Origin: Firmicutes bacterium UBA5201
Lineage (GTDB): Bacteria; Bacillota; Clostridia; Peptostreptococcales; Acidaminobacteraceae
Direction: 5' to 3'
Assembly (NCBI GenBank): GCA_002412775.1
Contig: DHVT01000011.1
Span: 154,431-218,430, forward strand
Length of the DNA stretch: 64,000 nt
Position 1 is the first letter of the stretch, and each line of letters starts with the position of its first letter. A program made the translations under genes and the position numbers. The notes under the pieces were generated by a model, which saw nothing but the letters and a program-made list of their open reading frames with translations, had not been told where the DNA came from and searched no databases. Positions 33,765 to 42,588 of the stretch are shown here, in pieces.

Positions 33765-34388
33765 ATGATGGAACCAAGATTTTTTTCAACGCGTGCAACA
33801 TTTCTTAAAAATGCTTTTCTACTTATTTTGATTGGAATCATCACATTCAATACATATGGTCTAATAACTGCATTATGGCAAATAACACCTTTTTCTAACG
33901 AAGCTACATATGAAATTTCTTTTGTTACTGATTCTCTTGGCAACAAATTGTCTACTCGGATAGAAAGTTCCGAACGAGCACCATATATTCAGTTGTCCAA
34001 AAACATTATGGCACCAACTGACCAATTTAAGGTGGATACATCTCATGCAGTCGTTAGAATTACAATAATCTATTTGTTCTACCAAATACCCATAATGATA
34101 GTGCTTTGGCTTGCAATTTTGATTTTTAAAGAGCTTGCCATTAATCGAACTCCATTTGTCCCTAAATTGTTTTCTAGAATTAAGAAAATTGGAAAAATTC
34201 TATTTATTTATGGCTTTATTGGTACAATTACATTTAGTTTGTTGATTACTATTTTCGTCACAGGTATTGTCCGTATCAATAATCCGATAAATTTCTATTT
34301 GATTTTAATTGGATTTATCTTACACCTTGTGTCAGAAATTCTTGAATATGGTTCTACACTTCAAAATGAAGTGGATGAACTGCTATAA
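33765..34388 (+). CDS. DUF2975-type membrane protein
   Basis: A 207-residue protein with four transmembrane helices (about 15-40, 95-118, 140-162, 170-192). The pattern of a long loop after helix 1, then AILIFKELAINRTPFVPKLFSRIKKIGKIL, is typical of DUF2975, and the gene is followed by a small Cro-type HTH protein as is usual for this family. GGAG is spaced for the ATG at 33765; an in-frame ATG at 33732 has no ribosome site. Such pairs are thought to form small membrane-linked regulatory modules; the signal is unknown. Confidence 0.72.
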   Translation: MMEPRFFSTRATFLKNAFLLILIGIITFNTYGLITALWQITPFSNEATYEISFVTDSLGNKLSTRIESSERAPYIQLSKNIMAPTDQFKVDTSHAVVRITIIYLFYQIPIMIVLWLAILIFKELAINRTPFVPKLFSRIKKIGKILFIYGFIGTITFSLLITIFVTGIVRINNPINFYLILIGFILHLVSEILEYGSTLQNEVDELL

Positions 34389-34398
34389 AGGAGAGAAT

Positions 34399-34611
34399 AT
34401 GGCAATTATTTTGAGATTAGATCGGGTTATGGCTGATAGAAAAGTAACCTTGAATCTACTAAGTGAGGAAATAGGCATTTCGAATGTCAACCTATCCAAT
34501 ATAAAAACTGGAAAAGTCAAAGCAATACGCTTTTCAACATTAAACGAAATCTGCAAGTATTTAGAGTGCCAACCAGGAGATATTCTAGAATATATCAATG
34601 ATGAAGACTAA
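34399..34611 (+). CDS. Cro/CI-type (YozG-like) helix-turn-helix regulator
   Basis: A 70-residue single-domain HTH protein: LDRVMADRKVTLNLLSEEIG, then ISNVNLSNIKTGKVKAIRFS and CKYLECQPGDILEY, a standard XRE/YozG pattern. AAAGGAGAG sets the ATG at 34399; the longer frame from 34309 overlaps the upstream gene and is spurious. It is transcribed with the DUF2975 gene and likely acts with it. Confidence 0.9.
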   Translation: MAIILRLDRVMADRKVTLNLLSEEIGISNVNLSNIKTGKVKAIRFSTLNEICKYLECQPGDILEYINDED

Positions 34612-34620
34612 TATAGAAAA

Positions 34621-34648
34621 AACCACCTATCGAGGTGGTTTTTTTTGT
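34621..34648 (+). terminator. Terminator of the DUF2975-HTH operon
   Basis: AACCACCT (34621-34628) pairs with AGGTGGTT (34633-34640) around ATCG, followed by T6. Confidence 0.92.
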
Positions 34649-34720
34649 ACTTTGCTAGGGTAAGCAACTATTAGAGAACCATATATGATATTCCAAAAGA
34701 AAGGAGCGAGAAATTTAAAG

Positions 34721-35617
34721 CTAGATTGATAGATTCGGTAGAATATCACTCCAAATGGAGCGCAAGATATCTTTAGGCTCTATTTCGTTGTGAGCAGTTA
34801 TTGTAACGACTGCATCATAATCTTTTAAGACCACACAAAATTGACCATACATGCCATCTGCTCGATAAGTATTTGGTGGTGTGCATTTCCACACCTGATA
34901 GCCATAACCGCCTTTAGTTTCGGGATCGTTTTTGGAAGTGGTGTCGACCCAGTTTGTATGCATTCGTTTAATATAGTCTGCCGGAACGATTTGATGATCC
35001 TTATAAACCCCACTCTGCAGCAATGTGATTCCAATACGTGAGAACTCTTCAGTAGTCAAATATAAACCGCCAGCGCATGAGGTATGGCCATTCTGACAGG
35101 TATGCCACATGGGATTGATGATATCCAGTTTGTCAAACAAACGAGGTTTTAGATATTCCAGCATAGATTTGCCACTGACTTTTTCTACAATCCGACCAAG
35201 CATGTAAGTACAGAGGTCCTCATAGAAGAACGTTAAGCCTGGCGCGGTTTCCATTTTGGTAGTAAAAAAGAGTTCAGCCCTATCGTGAGTATTATATTTG
35301 CTGAGATCTTGAAGCAAGTGTCCTGATGACATTTGAAGCAAATTTATAATAGTAATTTTTTCTGACCCAGGAAATGCTACTGCTTTATATTCAGGGAAAT
35401 ATTCCATCACAGAATCTGTCAATTTGATGAGTTGTTCGCTTTCCGCAATTCCAATTCCAACAGATGCAAAGGTCTTTGAAGCGGAATATAGGTTTTCTCG
35501 ATCGTTGCTCCTAAAACGGTGCTCTGCAATTGTCCTACCATTCTGATAAACATGAACACCGTATACGCCCAGATTCTTCTCTTGAGCAGTTATTCTGAAA
35601 TCGGTTAATAATCCCAT
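34721..35617 (-). CDS. Serine hydrolase, beta-lactamase/penicillin-binding (class C) family
   Basis: A 298-residue protein of the beta-lactamase superfamily. The Ser-x-x-Lys nucleophile is in NLYSASKTFASVG, and the Tyr motif region is TFFYEDLCTYMLGRIVEKVSG; CAGGLYLTTEEFSRIG and KGGYGYQVWKC follow as in esterase/DD-peptidase-like members. There is no signal peptide, so a cytosolic esterase or amidase is more likely than cell-wall action. GGAGG sets the ATG at 35617; codons back to 35638 are not needed. Substrate unknown. Confidence 0.87.
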   Translation of the reverse strand: MGLLTDFRITAQEKNLGVYGVHVYQNGRTIAEHRFRSNDRENLYSASKTFASVGIGIAESEQLIKLTDSVMEYFPEYKAVAFPGSEKITIINLLQMSSGHLLQDLSKYNTHDRAELFFTTKMETAPGLTFFYEDLCTYMLGRIVEKVSGKSMLEYLKPRLFDKLDIINPMWHTCQNGHTSCAGGLYLTTEEFSRIGITLLQSGVYKDHQIVPADYIKRMHTNWVDTTSKNDPETKGGYGYQVWKCTPPNTYRADGMYGQFCVVLKDYDAVVTITAHNEIEPKDILRSIWSDILPNLSI

Positions 35618-35780
35618 ATTGCGCCTCCTTCTATTCAAACTTTATTTTTATTATAACAAATTGATTAAGAAATCTGCAAACAATGGATGTGTACGAAGAG
35701 ATTTTATCATATAATTAAAGAAACTGTGATTACGGTATTGGCAACGATTTGATACTAAATAAAAACTGAGGAGATCAATA

Positions 35781-36272
35781 ATGGATAAGAAAGACAGACT
35801 GCTACTTGAAATGATCAATCACGATGCGGGAGATGCTTGGATGATACAGCATTTCATTAAAGTTTCACAGCTTGCCAGAATTATTGGCTTACAGGAAAAA
35901 TTGTCTTCGAAGGAGATTGAAATTCTTGAGATTTCAGGATTGGTACATGACATTGGAATCAAACCCTCGAGAGAAAAATATGGAGATGCATCTGGGAAGC
36001 ATCAAGAGCAGGAAGGACCTGTATATGCGAAAACGCTTCTTGAGAAGCTTGGATATGATCATGCAGTCGTAGAAAGGGTCTGCTACCTTGTAGGGAATCA
36101 TCACACGTACTCAAACATAGATGGACAGGATTATCAAATACTGGTAGAGGCCGATTTTTTGGTCAATCTTTATGAAAATAACGTGGATCTGGCAGCAAAG
36201 GAAAAGACGTATCAACAAATATTCAGAACTGAGTCGGGTAAAGAACTATTCAATAAAATGTTTGAAGCGTAA
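35781..36272 (+). CDS. HD-domain phosphohydrolase-like protein
   Basis: A 163-residue HD protein. Metal ligands are expected from MIQHFIKVSQ (first His), SGLVHDIGIK (His-Asp pair), and VGNHHTYSNIDG with LVEADFLVNL (later His and Asp). It resembles small HD hydrolases acting on nucleotides or related phosphoesters. GAGGAG precedes the ATG. It converges with the VOC gene. The substrate is not known. Confidence 0.87.
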   Translation: MDKKDRLLLEMINHDAGDAWMIQHFIKVSQLARIIGLQEKLSSKEIEILEISGLVHDIGIKPSREKYGDASGKHQEQEGPVYAKTLLEKLGYDHAVVERVCYLVGNHHTYSNIDGQDYQILVEADFLVNLYENNVDLAAKEKTYQQIFRTESGKELFNKMFEA

Positions 36273-36289
36273 AAAAACACAACCTATTA

Positions 36290-36685
36290 CTAAGGTCGTG
36301 CTTTTGCAAATGCTATGATATTGCCATCATAATCAGAAACATAAGAAGTGTAATCGCCCCAATTCCTTTGCTTTGCCTCACTGATGCCTCTAGCACCGAG
36401 TTTGAGTGCTCTTTCGTAGTAAGTTTCAGGCGAATCCACATAAAGATAAATTTCACAACGAGGGTAAGCGGTATTCTGATTAGGGTTGTCAATGTTACCT
36501 TCCAATATCTCCACGATACCATTTCCTGGGAGTAGACCGAGGAATGTGGTATCGTTGAGCTGGATTTCAGTCATCCCATCCACATCAAGTGTGGGAGCTC
36601 TATCAAAAAGTGCTGAATAAAAATCTCTCGATTGCTTTTGGTCTTCCACATATACAATGAAGTTGATCTTGGTAGTATCAATCAT
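36290..36685 (-). CDS. VOC (glyoxalase/dioxygenase fold) family protein
   Basis: A 131-residue protein with two beta-alpha-beta3 modules: TKINFIVYVEDQKQSRDFYS begins the first, and CEIYLYVDSPETYYERALKLG the second, ending WGDYTSYVSDYDGNIIAFAK. Glu and other metal ligands are only partly conserved. Members include lyases, dioxygenases and drug-binding proteins; nothing nearby tells which. Confidence 0.87.
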   Translation of the reverse strand: MIDTTKINFIVYVEDQKQSRDFYSALFDRAPTLDVDGMTEIQLNDTTFLGLLPGNGIVEILEGNIDNPNQNTAYPRCEIYLYVDSPETYYERALKLGARGISEAKQRNWGDYTSYVSDYDGNIIAFAKARP

Positions 36686-36789
36686 AAATACCTCTTATTT
36701 TTCAGTTTGATGATTAGTGTCTTTTTATGCTATATTTTATTTTAACATACTTATGTAGCGACGCAAATATGAGAGTTGATTCAATAACG

Positions 36790-36798
36790 TGATATAAT
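36790..36798 (+). promoter_or_regulatory. Extended -10 promoter of the gene at 36830
   Basis: TGATATAAT, 31 nt before the start codon; no convincing -35 at 17 nt. Confidence 0.45.
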
Positions 36799-36829
36799 GA
36801 ATTGATACAATTAGAGAAAGGGGTAACAC

Positions 36830-37300
36830 ATGAAAAGATTAGGACTGATCGCACTCTCATTGATTCCGATTCCACTAGGGTTATTAACGGACCACTTAAT
36901 GATGAATTACAATTGGTTTGGCTTTCCACTGTTTCTAATAGGTATTGTTTTCTACATATTTTGGTTTTTTATGGGTTACATATCGGTAAACTGGACGCTA
37001 TCTATGAGGGAAACGATACTTTACTCACATAGTGTCGCTATTTTATGTGCTGCTTTGATTGTTGGTCAATTGATTATACTGGAAAGATTCACACAAGGAC
37101 TACTGGGCCTTATACCGCAAATGTACTTTTTACCGATGATCACACCAGTAAGTTTATTAATAAGGAATGTATTTTTCTTCATATCACCCTTCAGAATAGA
37201 GCATTTCATCATTCCAGCATTTCTCATGATGTTGGGGATTTATATTTTTGGTTATTGGATTAAAGCTCAACAATTGAAGCTACAGAACCGTGAGGTGTGA
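36830..37300 (+). CDS. Uncharacterised membrane protein, four to five TM helices
   Basis: A 156-residue hydrophobic protein with helices at about residues 5-22, 30-52, 64-85, 92-118 and 128-148. No conserved motif was recognised. AAAGGGG precedes the ATG. Its stop is one nt from the start of the metallophosphoesterase gene, so the two are coupled, and it may help that membrane-anchored enzyme. Confidence 0.7.
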   Translation: MKRLGLIALSLIPIPLGLLTDHLMMNYNWFGFPLFLIGIVFYIFWFFMGYISVNWTLSMRETILYSHSVAILCAALIVGQLIILERFTQGLLGLIPQMYFLPMITPVSLLIRNVFFFISPFRIEHFIIPAFLMMLGIYIFGYWIKAQQLKLQNREV

Positions 37301-37301
37301 T

Positions 37302-38132
37302 ATGAAAATCAAAATTGCTTTGGTTTTATTGATTCTATTCATTTTTTTCACATGGCAAAATAACAGCATCACCACAACCCAAATAGAGATATCAAATAGT
37401 CAAATTCCAAATGAGTTTGATGAATTCACTATTGTTCAGGTCTCCGATCTACATAATAAGGTGTTTCGAAGCAATCAAAGTTCTTTATTGAAGACCGTCA
37501 TTGAGGCTTCACCGGATATTATTGTGATTACAGGAGACTTGGTGGACAGAAGGAAATATAATCTTGATGACGCTATGTTGTTTGTCGATGGTGCGGTGAG
37601 GATTGCACCGGTTTACTTCGTATCTGGAAATCATGAGGCATGGTCTGGTGAGTATGACGAAATTTCAAATAGGCTTGTGGCAGCTGGTGTGATCATTCTT
37701 GAGGATGAGAAGATCAAATTGGATAGAAATGGGGAGACCGTTGAAATATTAGGATTATCCGATCCTGACTTTTTTACGTCCACATACCTGGAAGGCACAA
37801 AATATTCAAATTTGGAAAAAAGTCTCATAGAAATGTCAGATGAATCCGTATTCCAAATCTTACTTTCACATAGACCGGAACTTTTCGAGCTTTATGTGAA
37901 CAGCAATATTGATTTGATTTTCTCAGGTCACGCACATGGTGGCCAGTTCAGACTCCCGAGAATAGGAGGTTTGATTGCGCCCGATCAGGGCTTCTTACCA
38001 GAGTACACCAGCGGGTCCTATAAGGAAAAGCAGTCGACTATGGTTGTCAGCAGAGGACTTGGAAACAGTATCATACCCGTTCGAATTTTCAATAGACCGG
38101 AAATAGTAGTTGTGACGCTTAAAAGCAAATGA
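37302..38132 (+). CDS. Membrane-anchored metallophosphoesterase (YkuE-like)
   Basis: A 276-residue calcineurin-like phosphoesterase with an N-terminal transmembrane anchor (IALVLLILFIFFTW). All metal motifs are present: VQVSDLHNK (Asp, His), ITGDLVDRR (Asp), SGNHEAW (Asn, His), LSHRPE (His) and FSGHAHGGQFR (His-x-His). YkuE-type enzymes face outwards and have been linked to UDP-lipid hydrolysis; the substrate here is not shown. GAGGTG sets the ATG at 37302; GTG 37290 overlaps the ribosome site. Confidence 0.92.
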   Translation: MKIKIALVLLILFIFFTWQNNSITTTQIEISNSQIPNEFDEFTIVQVSDLHNKVFRSNQSSLLKTVIEASPDIIVITGDLVDRRKYNLDDAMLFVDGAVRIAPVYFVSGNHEAWSGEYDEISNRLVAAGVIILEDEKIKLDRNGETVEILGLSDPDFFTSTYLEGTKYSNLEKSLIEMSDESVFQILLSHRPELFELYVNSNIDLIFSGHAHGGQFRLPRIGGLIAPDQGFLPEYTSGSYKEKQSTMVVSRGLGNSIIPVRIFNRPEIVVVTLKSK

Positions 38133-38150
38133 TTTGGGAGGAAAGTGATT

Positions 38151-38651
38151 ATGACTGTCATGGAAACCGATAGGCTGATTCTAAGATTGCTTGAACTGAG
38201 TGACTTGGATGAAATGATGCTCATCTGGGGTGATCAAGAGGTTATGAAATACTGTGGAAATGCTGGAACACGTGAGCAGGAAATGAAATCGCTGCAATAC
38301 TACATAAACATGCAAAAGACCAAAGGCTTCTCACCCTATGTGGTGATGCTCAAAGAAAGCGGAGAAGTGGTTGGGGTTTGTGGGTTCAATCCACCAGATC
38401 ATGGATGCGATTCCGAATTGATGTATCACTTCAAAAAAGAGCACTGGGGAAATGGATACGCAACTGAAGCTGCCGGAGCCTGTGTGAATTATGCGGCAAA
38501 ACTCGAAAGCATCAATGTTTTAGGAGCTTCAATTGACCCTGAAAACACATCATCTGAAAAAGTATTGAACAAACTTGGTTTTTATAGTGTTGGAGAGAAG
38601 TGGTGTGAGCAATCAGGTCAGAATGAACCTTATTTTCTAAAAGAAATATAG
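38151..38651 (+). CDS. GNAT N-acetyltransferase, RimJ/RimL type
   Basis: A 166-residue acetyltransferase starting METDRLILRLLELSDLDEM, the RimJ/L signature. The acetyl-CoA loop is KKEHWGNGYATEAAGACVNYA, preceded by VVGVCGFNPPD. GGGAGG is spaced nine nt from ATG 38151 and only three nt from GTG 38145, so ATG is chosen. A terminator follows. The acceptor (protein N-terminus, amino acid or drug) is unknown. Confidence 0.9.
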   Translation: MTVMETDRLILRLLELSDLDEMMLIWGDQEVMKYCGNAGTREQEMKSLQYYINMQKTKGFSPYVVMLKESGEVVGVCGFNPPDHGCDSELMYHFKKEHWGNGYATEAAGACVNYAAKLESINVLGASIDPENTSSEKVLNKLGFYSVGEKWCEQSGQNEPYFLKEI

Positions 38652-38655
38652 ATCC

Positions 38656-38681
38656 AAAAGCCGGTAACCACCGGCTTTTTT
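38656..38681 (+). terminator. Rho-independent terminator
   Basis: AAAAGCCGGT (38656-38665) pairs with ACCGGCTTTT (38670-38679), followed by more T. Confidence 0.92.
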
Positions 38682-38761
38682 GATGCGAAAAATCCTGCGA
38701 GTCACCACTTTTTAAAAGGGTATAAATCAACGTAGGCAGTAAATTTATAGGAGATGAAAAC

Positions 38762-41122
38762 ATGGATCAAAAGAATAGACCTAAAGGCAGAGAAAAACGT
38801 GTCGGTACAGGAAGTGTCAAAGTTGAAAAAAGAGGTACTGGAATTGGCAGACAATCTTCCGGCCCTGTAGGAGGTACCGGCGGTCTTTTCACAAAGCCCC
38901 AGGGAACACAAGCAAGTAGAGCACCATCTACCCAGAGGAAATCAGGTGGTATAGGCAAGCTCATCTTAATGGTCGTGGTCATAGCAGTTGTAGTCTTTAT
39001 TCTTCCAAAGTTGGGCGGATTGGGATCCGATTCGCCACTTGCGGATTTAGGTTCAAGCCTCGGAACAAACAATCAAGGGTCACCATCTGATGGAACAACA
39101 TTTGACAAGGGTGCTTACTCGGTAAATCGAACCGTTTCAGAGTTGGCAAGACCAAAAAGAACGACCTTAGTGGGCGGAGGTAACGATAAAGTCACTATTA
39201 TGGTGTATTTGCTTGGGACGGATTTGGAGTCCAGAGGCGGAATGGCCACGATGGATTTGCAAGAAATGTTGGATGCGGATTTATCTGAGAATGTGAATGT
39301 CGTCATTGAAACCGGTGGAACAGCTGTCTGGAAAAATGATGTGATGAGCAATAAAACAAATCAGCGATTTTTGATCAGTTCAAAGGGTATGAGTTTGATC
39401 GAGGAAGACCTTGGAAAGAAATCCATGGTGGATCCAGACACACTCACTGATTTCATAAAGTATTCTGAAAGCAATTTTCCAGCCGACAGATATTTTCTGG
39501 TGATGTGGGATCACGGTGGCGGCTCTGTTACAGGGTATGGATATGATGAACATTTCAAAGGGGATACCATGACACTGGATGAAATAGAGCGTGCTCTTTT
39601 CAATTCGGGTGTGACTTTTGATTTTGTCGGATTTGATGCCTGCTTGATGGCCACTCTTGAAACCGCTTTTGTTGTGGAACCCTATGCGGACTATCTGATC
39701 GCTTCTGAAGAACTTGAACCGGGTATAGGCTGGTTTTATACAGGCTGGTTGAATGAAATTTCCAAAAATTCTTCCATTGAAACCATCGATCTTGGAAAGA
39801 AGTTGATTGATGATTACATTCAAGAAGTCAAGAGGAAGACCCCTCAGTCACAGGCGACGCTTTCATTAGTGGATCTTGCGGAACTCAGCAGTACCGTACC
39901 TGAGCAGTTCAGCAAATTCGCACAGTCTACAGGCGAGATGATTGACACGGATAATTTCAAGAAGGTATCGGACTCAAGAGCAGGGACCAAAGAATTTGCT
40001 GCTTCATCAAAAATCAATCAAATCGATCTTGTCGATTTTGCGAACCGATTGGGGACACCTGAAGCAGTGGCGTTTGCTGCAGCACTTGACGGTGCTGTGA
40101 AATACAATCGTATGTCGGACAACATTGCAAATGCCAACGGTTTATCTATCTATTTCCCATATGGTAAGTTAAGTGACATGTCCGATATGCTGGACACCTA
40201 TGAAGAAATCGGAATGGATGAAAGTTATACCAAAACCATAAAGAGTTTTGCGAATCTCAATGTCGGCGGACAGATGGCATCGCAAGGTGGTGGCCTCCTG
40301 GATATGTTGCTCGGTGGTGGGCAATCGGGGGCTTCTCAGGGAATCGCTGCCAATGTGATCTCTTCGCTGTTGAACTCATTTTTATCAGGGGGCAACTTTT
40401 CGGCTATAACAGGTGGAGATGCTCAAAAGCCTGATTGGCTGGATCCTCAGCAAGTTAGTGATTCAGCAGGGTATTATAGTGAAAATATGATTGACCCTGC
40501 ATCTCTAGTCATCACGATGAAAGATGGCATCAGGGTCCTCGAGCTCACTGAAAAGGAATGGGACCTTGTTCACAATTTGGAACTGGACGTGTTTATTGAT
40601 GATGGAGAAGGGTTCATTGATCTTGGTAGGGACAATGTCATCGAATTCAACACCGACGGGGATCTGATCCTCGAATATGACGGCACTTGGATCGCAATGA
40701 ACGGGCAGATTGTCAGTTATTTTATGACCAGCTATGACACTGTTGGGGAAAACTATAAAATTCTTGGAAGTGTGCCAGCTATGCTTAATGGAGAGTTGGT
40801 AGACATTATCCTATCGTTTGACCAGGATACTCCATATGGAGAAGTTCTAGGCGCTAGAATCATATATGACAATGAAAAAGAAACCCCGAATTTACCTAAG
40901 GGGCTTCTAGAAATCAATGCAGGTGATCAAATCGACTATTTGTGTGATTACTACAGCTATGAAGGTGATTTTGACGATTCCTATTATCTAGGAGAATCTT
41001 ATGTCGCCACAGGTGAGTGGTATATCGAGAATCTGTCGATTTCAAACCTGAAATTTTTGATGAGCTACAAGATCACAGATATTTATGGGAACAGTTATTG
41101 GACACCAGTGATTACGGATTAG
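38762..41122 (+). CDS. Membrane-anchored clostripain-family (C11) cysteine peptidase
   Basis: A 786-residue protein. A basic, Gly-rich cytosolic tail (1-64) precedes one transmembrane helix (about 66-83); the rest is probably outside the cell. The C11 catalytic dyad is visible: His 251 in LVMWDHGGGS and Cys 294 in VGFDACLMATLE. A Gly/Ser/Gln-rich low-complexity stretch (about 505-560) links to a C-terminal beta-rich region of about 200 residues (residues ~570-786) without recognised family. C11 peptidases cleave after Arg or Lys and may self-process. The stop overlaps the convergent flavodoxin gene by four nt. Confidence 0.9.
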   Translation: MDQKNRPKGREKRVGTGSVKVEKRGTGIGRQSSGPVGGTGGLFTKPQGTQASRAPSTQRKSGGIGKLILMVVVIAVVVFILPKLGGLGSDSPLADLGSSLGTNNQGSPSDGTTFDKGAYSVNRTVSELARPKRTTLVGGGNDKVTIMVYLLGTDLESRGGMATMDLQEMLDADLSENVNVVIETGGTAVWKNDVMSNKTNQRFLISSKGMSLIEEDLGKKSMVDPDTLTDFIKYSESNFPADRYFLVMWDHGGGSVTGYGYDEHFKGDTMTLDEIERALFNSGVTFDFVGFDACLMATLETAFVVEPYADYLIASEELEPGIGWFYTGWLNEISKNSSIETIDLGKKLIDDYIQEVKRKTPQSQATLSLVDLAELSSTVPEQFSKFAQSTGEMIDTDNFKKVSDSRAGTKEFAASSKINQIDLVDFANRLGTPEAVAFAAALDGAVKYNRMSDNIANANGLSIYFPYGKLSDMSDMLDTYEEIGMDESYTKTIKSFANLNVGGQMASQGGGLLDMLLGGGQSGASQGIAANVISSLLNSFLSGGNFSAITGGDAQKPDWLDPQQVSDSAGYYSENMIDPASLVITMKDGIRVLELTEKEWDLVHNLELDVFIDDGEGFIDLGRDNVIEFNTDGDLILEYDGTWIAMNGQIVSYFMTSYDTVGENYKILGSVPAMLNGELVDIILSFDQDTPYGEVLGARIIYDNEKETPNLPKGLLEINAGDQIDYLCDYYSYEGDFDDSYYLGESYVATGEWYIENLSISNLKFLMSYKITDIYGNSYWTPVITD

Positions 41123-41601
41123 TTCAGTGTTCTGACGAGCTCTTCTATAGCGCTTGGATTGGCTGTCGGGAGCTGACCACCTTCTTTCTCGGTGGCTTTG
41201 ATCATCATTTTAGTGATCATTTTATCGCCGAAACTCATCTTGTCGAGTCTGAGTTCACCACCAAGGTTGACTTTTACTGAGGCATGATCCAACAAGCTCT
41301 TTGGATACGCGTTTGATAAATGGGTGTCAACATTGTCCGGAAGACCACAACTTAAGAAGAGGGCCAGTTTCTTTGAGTTTAGTGTGGTTTCGTTCTCCTG
41401 ACAGTAGTTCTTCAAGGCTTTGTTGATCTGGCCCATAAAGACGGAACCGCCAAGTATCACAGTATCAAAAGCCTCCAAGCCTGGGGGCTTTTCTTTGTTG
41501 ATGTTGACAACTTTCACGTCGAACTTTAATGAGTTTGCGATTTCTAGAACGCGCTCTTTGGTAAAATCATATTTGCTGCTATAGACGATTAACGTATTCA
41601 T
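41119..41601 (-). CDS. Flavodoxin-family protein
   Basis: A 160-residue flavodoxin-like fold. The N-terminal phosphate-binding strand-loop is TLIVYSSKYDFTKERV, followed by the FMN-ring loops FDTVILGGSVFMGQI and LALFLSCGLPD. The pattern resembles HemG/flavodoxin-domain proteins of Clostridia. It is the last gene of a minus-strand operon with a MarR regulator (ATGA overlap) and an FMN-binding lipoprotein-like protein, suggesting a flavin electron-transfer role. Its partner is unknown. Confidence 0.87.
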   Translation of the reverse strand: MNTLIVYSSKYDFTKERVLEIANSLKFDVKVVNINKEKPPGLEAFDTVILGGSVFMGQINKALKNYCQENETTLNSKKLALFLSCGLPDNVDTHLSNAYPKSLLDHASVKVNLGGELRLDKMSFGDKMITKMMIKATEKEGGQLPTANPSAIEELVRTLN

Positions 41602-42056
41602 AATTTTTCCTCCATTCTTTTTACGGATGCCGACAATTTTTCAATATAAGCATAAAAGTTTTGAAGCTCTTCAGATGAGTAGGAATCAAATAGAGCATTC
41701 ATAAATTTCAAATCTTCATTTTGGTGCTCAGTCCAAAAGGTGGTGCATTTTTCTGTCAGAGCGATTCTAAGGACTCGCTTGTCACTTGGGTCTTTTTGAA
41801 TTTCCACAAAGCCATTGTTTTCAAGTTTTACGGCCAATTGTTTTATGTTTTGATACGAGCTCCCCATATACTCTGTCAAGTCAGAAAGTTTGGGAGGAGA
41901 GTCAAAGAATCTGGTGATCACAACCATCAAAAACCACTGTTTTGCAGTGAAACCATAGGGTTCAAATTCTTGGTCCACCATCGTTTGAAGTTTATTGGTC
42001 AAGTAAAACAAGTTGCCAAAAATCTCTGTCATTGCATGCATGTCTTTCTCAGTCAA
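41598..42056 (-). CDS. MarR-family transcriptional regulator
   Basis: A 152-residue winged-HTH protein. The recognition region is PPKLSDLTEYMGSSYQNIKQ, then LAVKLENNGFVEIQKDPSDKRVLRIALT, the MarR wing with conserved Asp-x-Arg. It starts at TTG, six nt after GAGG. It overlaps the flavodoxin gene by ATGA and follows the FMN-binding gene by three nt. Two palindromes at the operon promoter (42472-42509) are the likely binding sites, giving autorepression. Confidence 0.92.
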   Translation of the reverse strand: MTEKDMHAMTEIFGNLFYLTNKLQTMVDQEFEPYGFTAKQWFLMVVITRFFDSPPKLSDLTEYMGSSYQNIKQLAVKLENNGFVEIQKDPSDKRVLRIALTEKCTTFWTEHQNEDLKFMNALFDSYSSEELQNFYAYIEKLSASVKRMEEKL

Positions 42057-42059
42057 TGA

Positions 42060-42452
42060 TTACCTCGCTTTCATGAGCGCATCTTCGATTGCCTTCAAGT
42101 AGGCTTTCACAGTTACAGTCGCTCCTGTGACGCCATCAATTTCCATTGTCTGTTGATCTAGAACTTGACTGATAAGTGCATCAGTCACTTCTGGTTTTTC
42201 GAACATGACAGTATCAATCACTTCAATTTCTGTGATGGTTCCGGATTCAATTTTAACCTTAACCTGATTGTCCCATCTCTTGTTATCGTATGACCCTAAA
42301 TATTCTCCGTCTCTTAGTGCACTAACATCAATTGAATTCACCTGGATGGAGTCGCCGTCTTTAAGACCACTGGACAAGTACATGATTCCGCCGGTTCCAA
42401 CTGCTGCTAAAATCAGTAGAACAAAAATTAAAATTTTGATTGTTTTTTTCAT
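42060..42452 (-). CDS. FMN-binding domain protein, membrane anchored
   Basis: A 130-residue protein with an N-terminal transmembrane or signal helix (ILIFVLLILAAVGTGGIMYL) and an FMN-binding (RnfG/NqrC-type) domain outside. The flavinylation motif is DGVTGATVT, where the last Thr of TGAT would carry covalent FMN added by an ApbE transferase; no apbE gene is in the window. It likely shuttles electrons at the outer membrane face. AAGGAGA sets the ATG at 42452. It is first in the operon with MarR and flavodoxin. Confidence 0.88.
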   Translation of the reverse strand: MKKTIKILIFVLLILAAVGTGGIMYLSSGLKDGDSIQVNSIDVSALRDGEYLGSYDNKRWDNQVKVKIESGTITEIEVIDTVMFEKPEVTDALISQVLDQQTMEIDGVTGATVTVKAYLKAIEDALMKAR

Positions 42453-42471
42453 ACTCAATTCTCCTTAATAT

Positions 42472-42526
42472 ATAACATGTTATGTAATTTCAAATACATA
42501 ATATATTATATGTTTGTGGGTGTCAA
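42472..42526 (-). promoter_or_regulatory. Promoter and two palindromic operators of the FMN-MarR-flavodoxin operon
   Basis: On the minus strand, -35 TTGACA (42526-42521), 17 nt, -10 TATTAT (42503-42498). Two 12-bp perfect palindromes are seen: ATAATATATTAT (42498-42509), overlapping the -10, and ATAACATGTTAT (42472-42483), near the start of the transcript. The second resembles known MarR-type sites. Confidence 0.75.
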
Positions 42527-42588
42527 CACTTTTTTCATTATTTTTTTAGCTGTGATATAATAAAAAAAACACTTAATAGGAGAAATTA

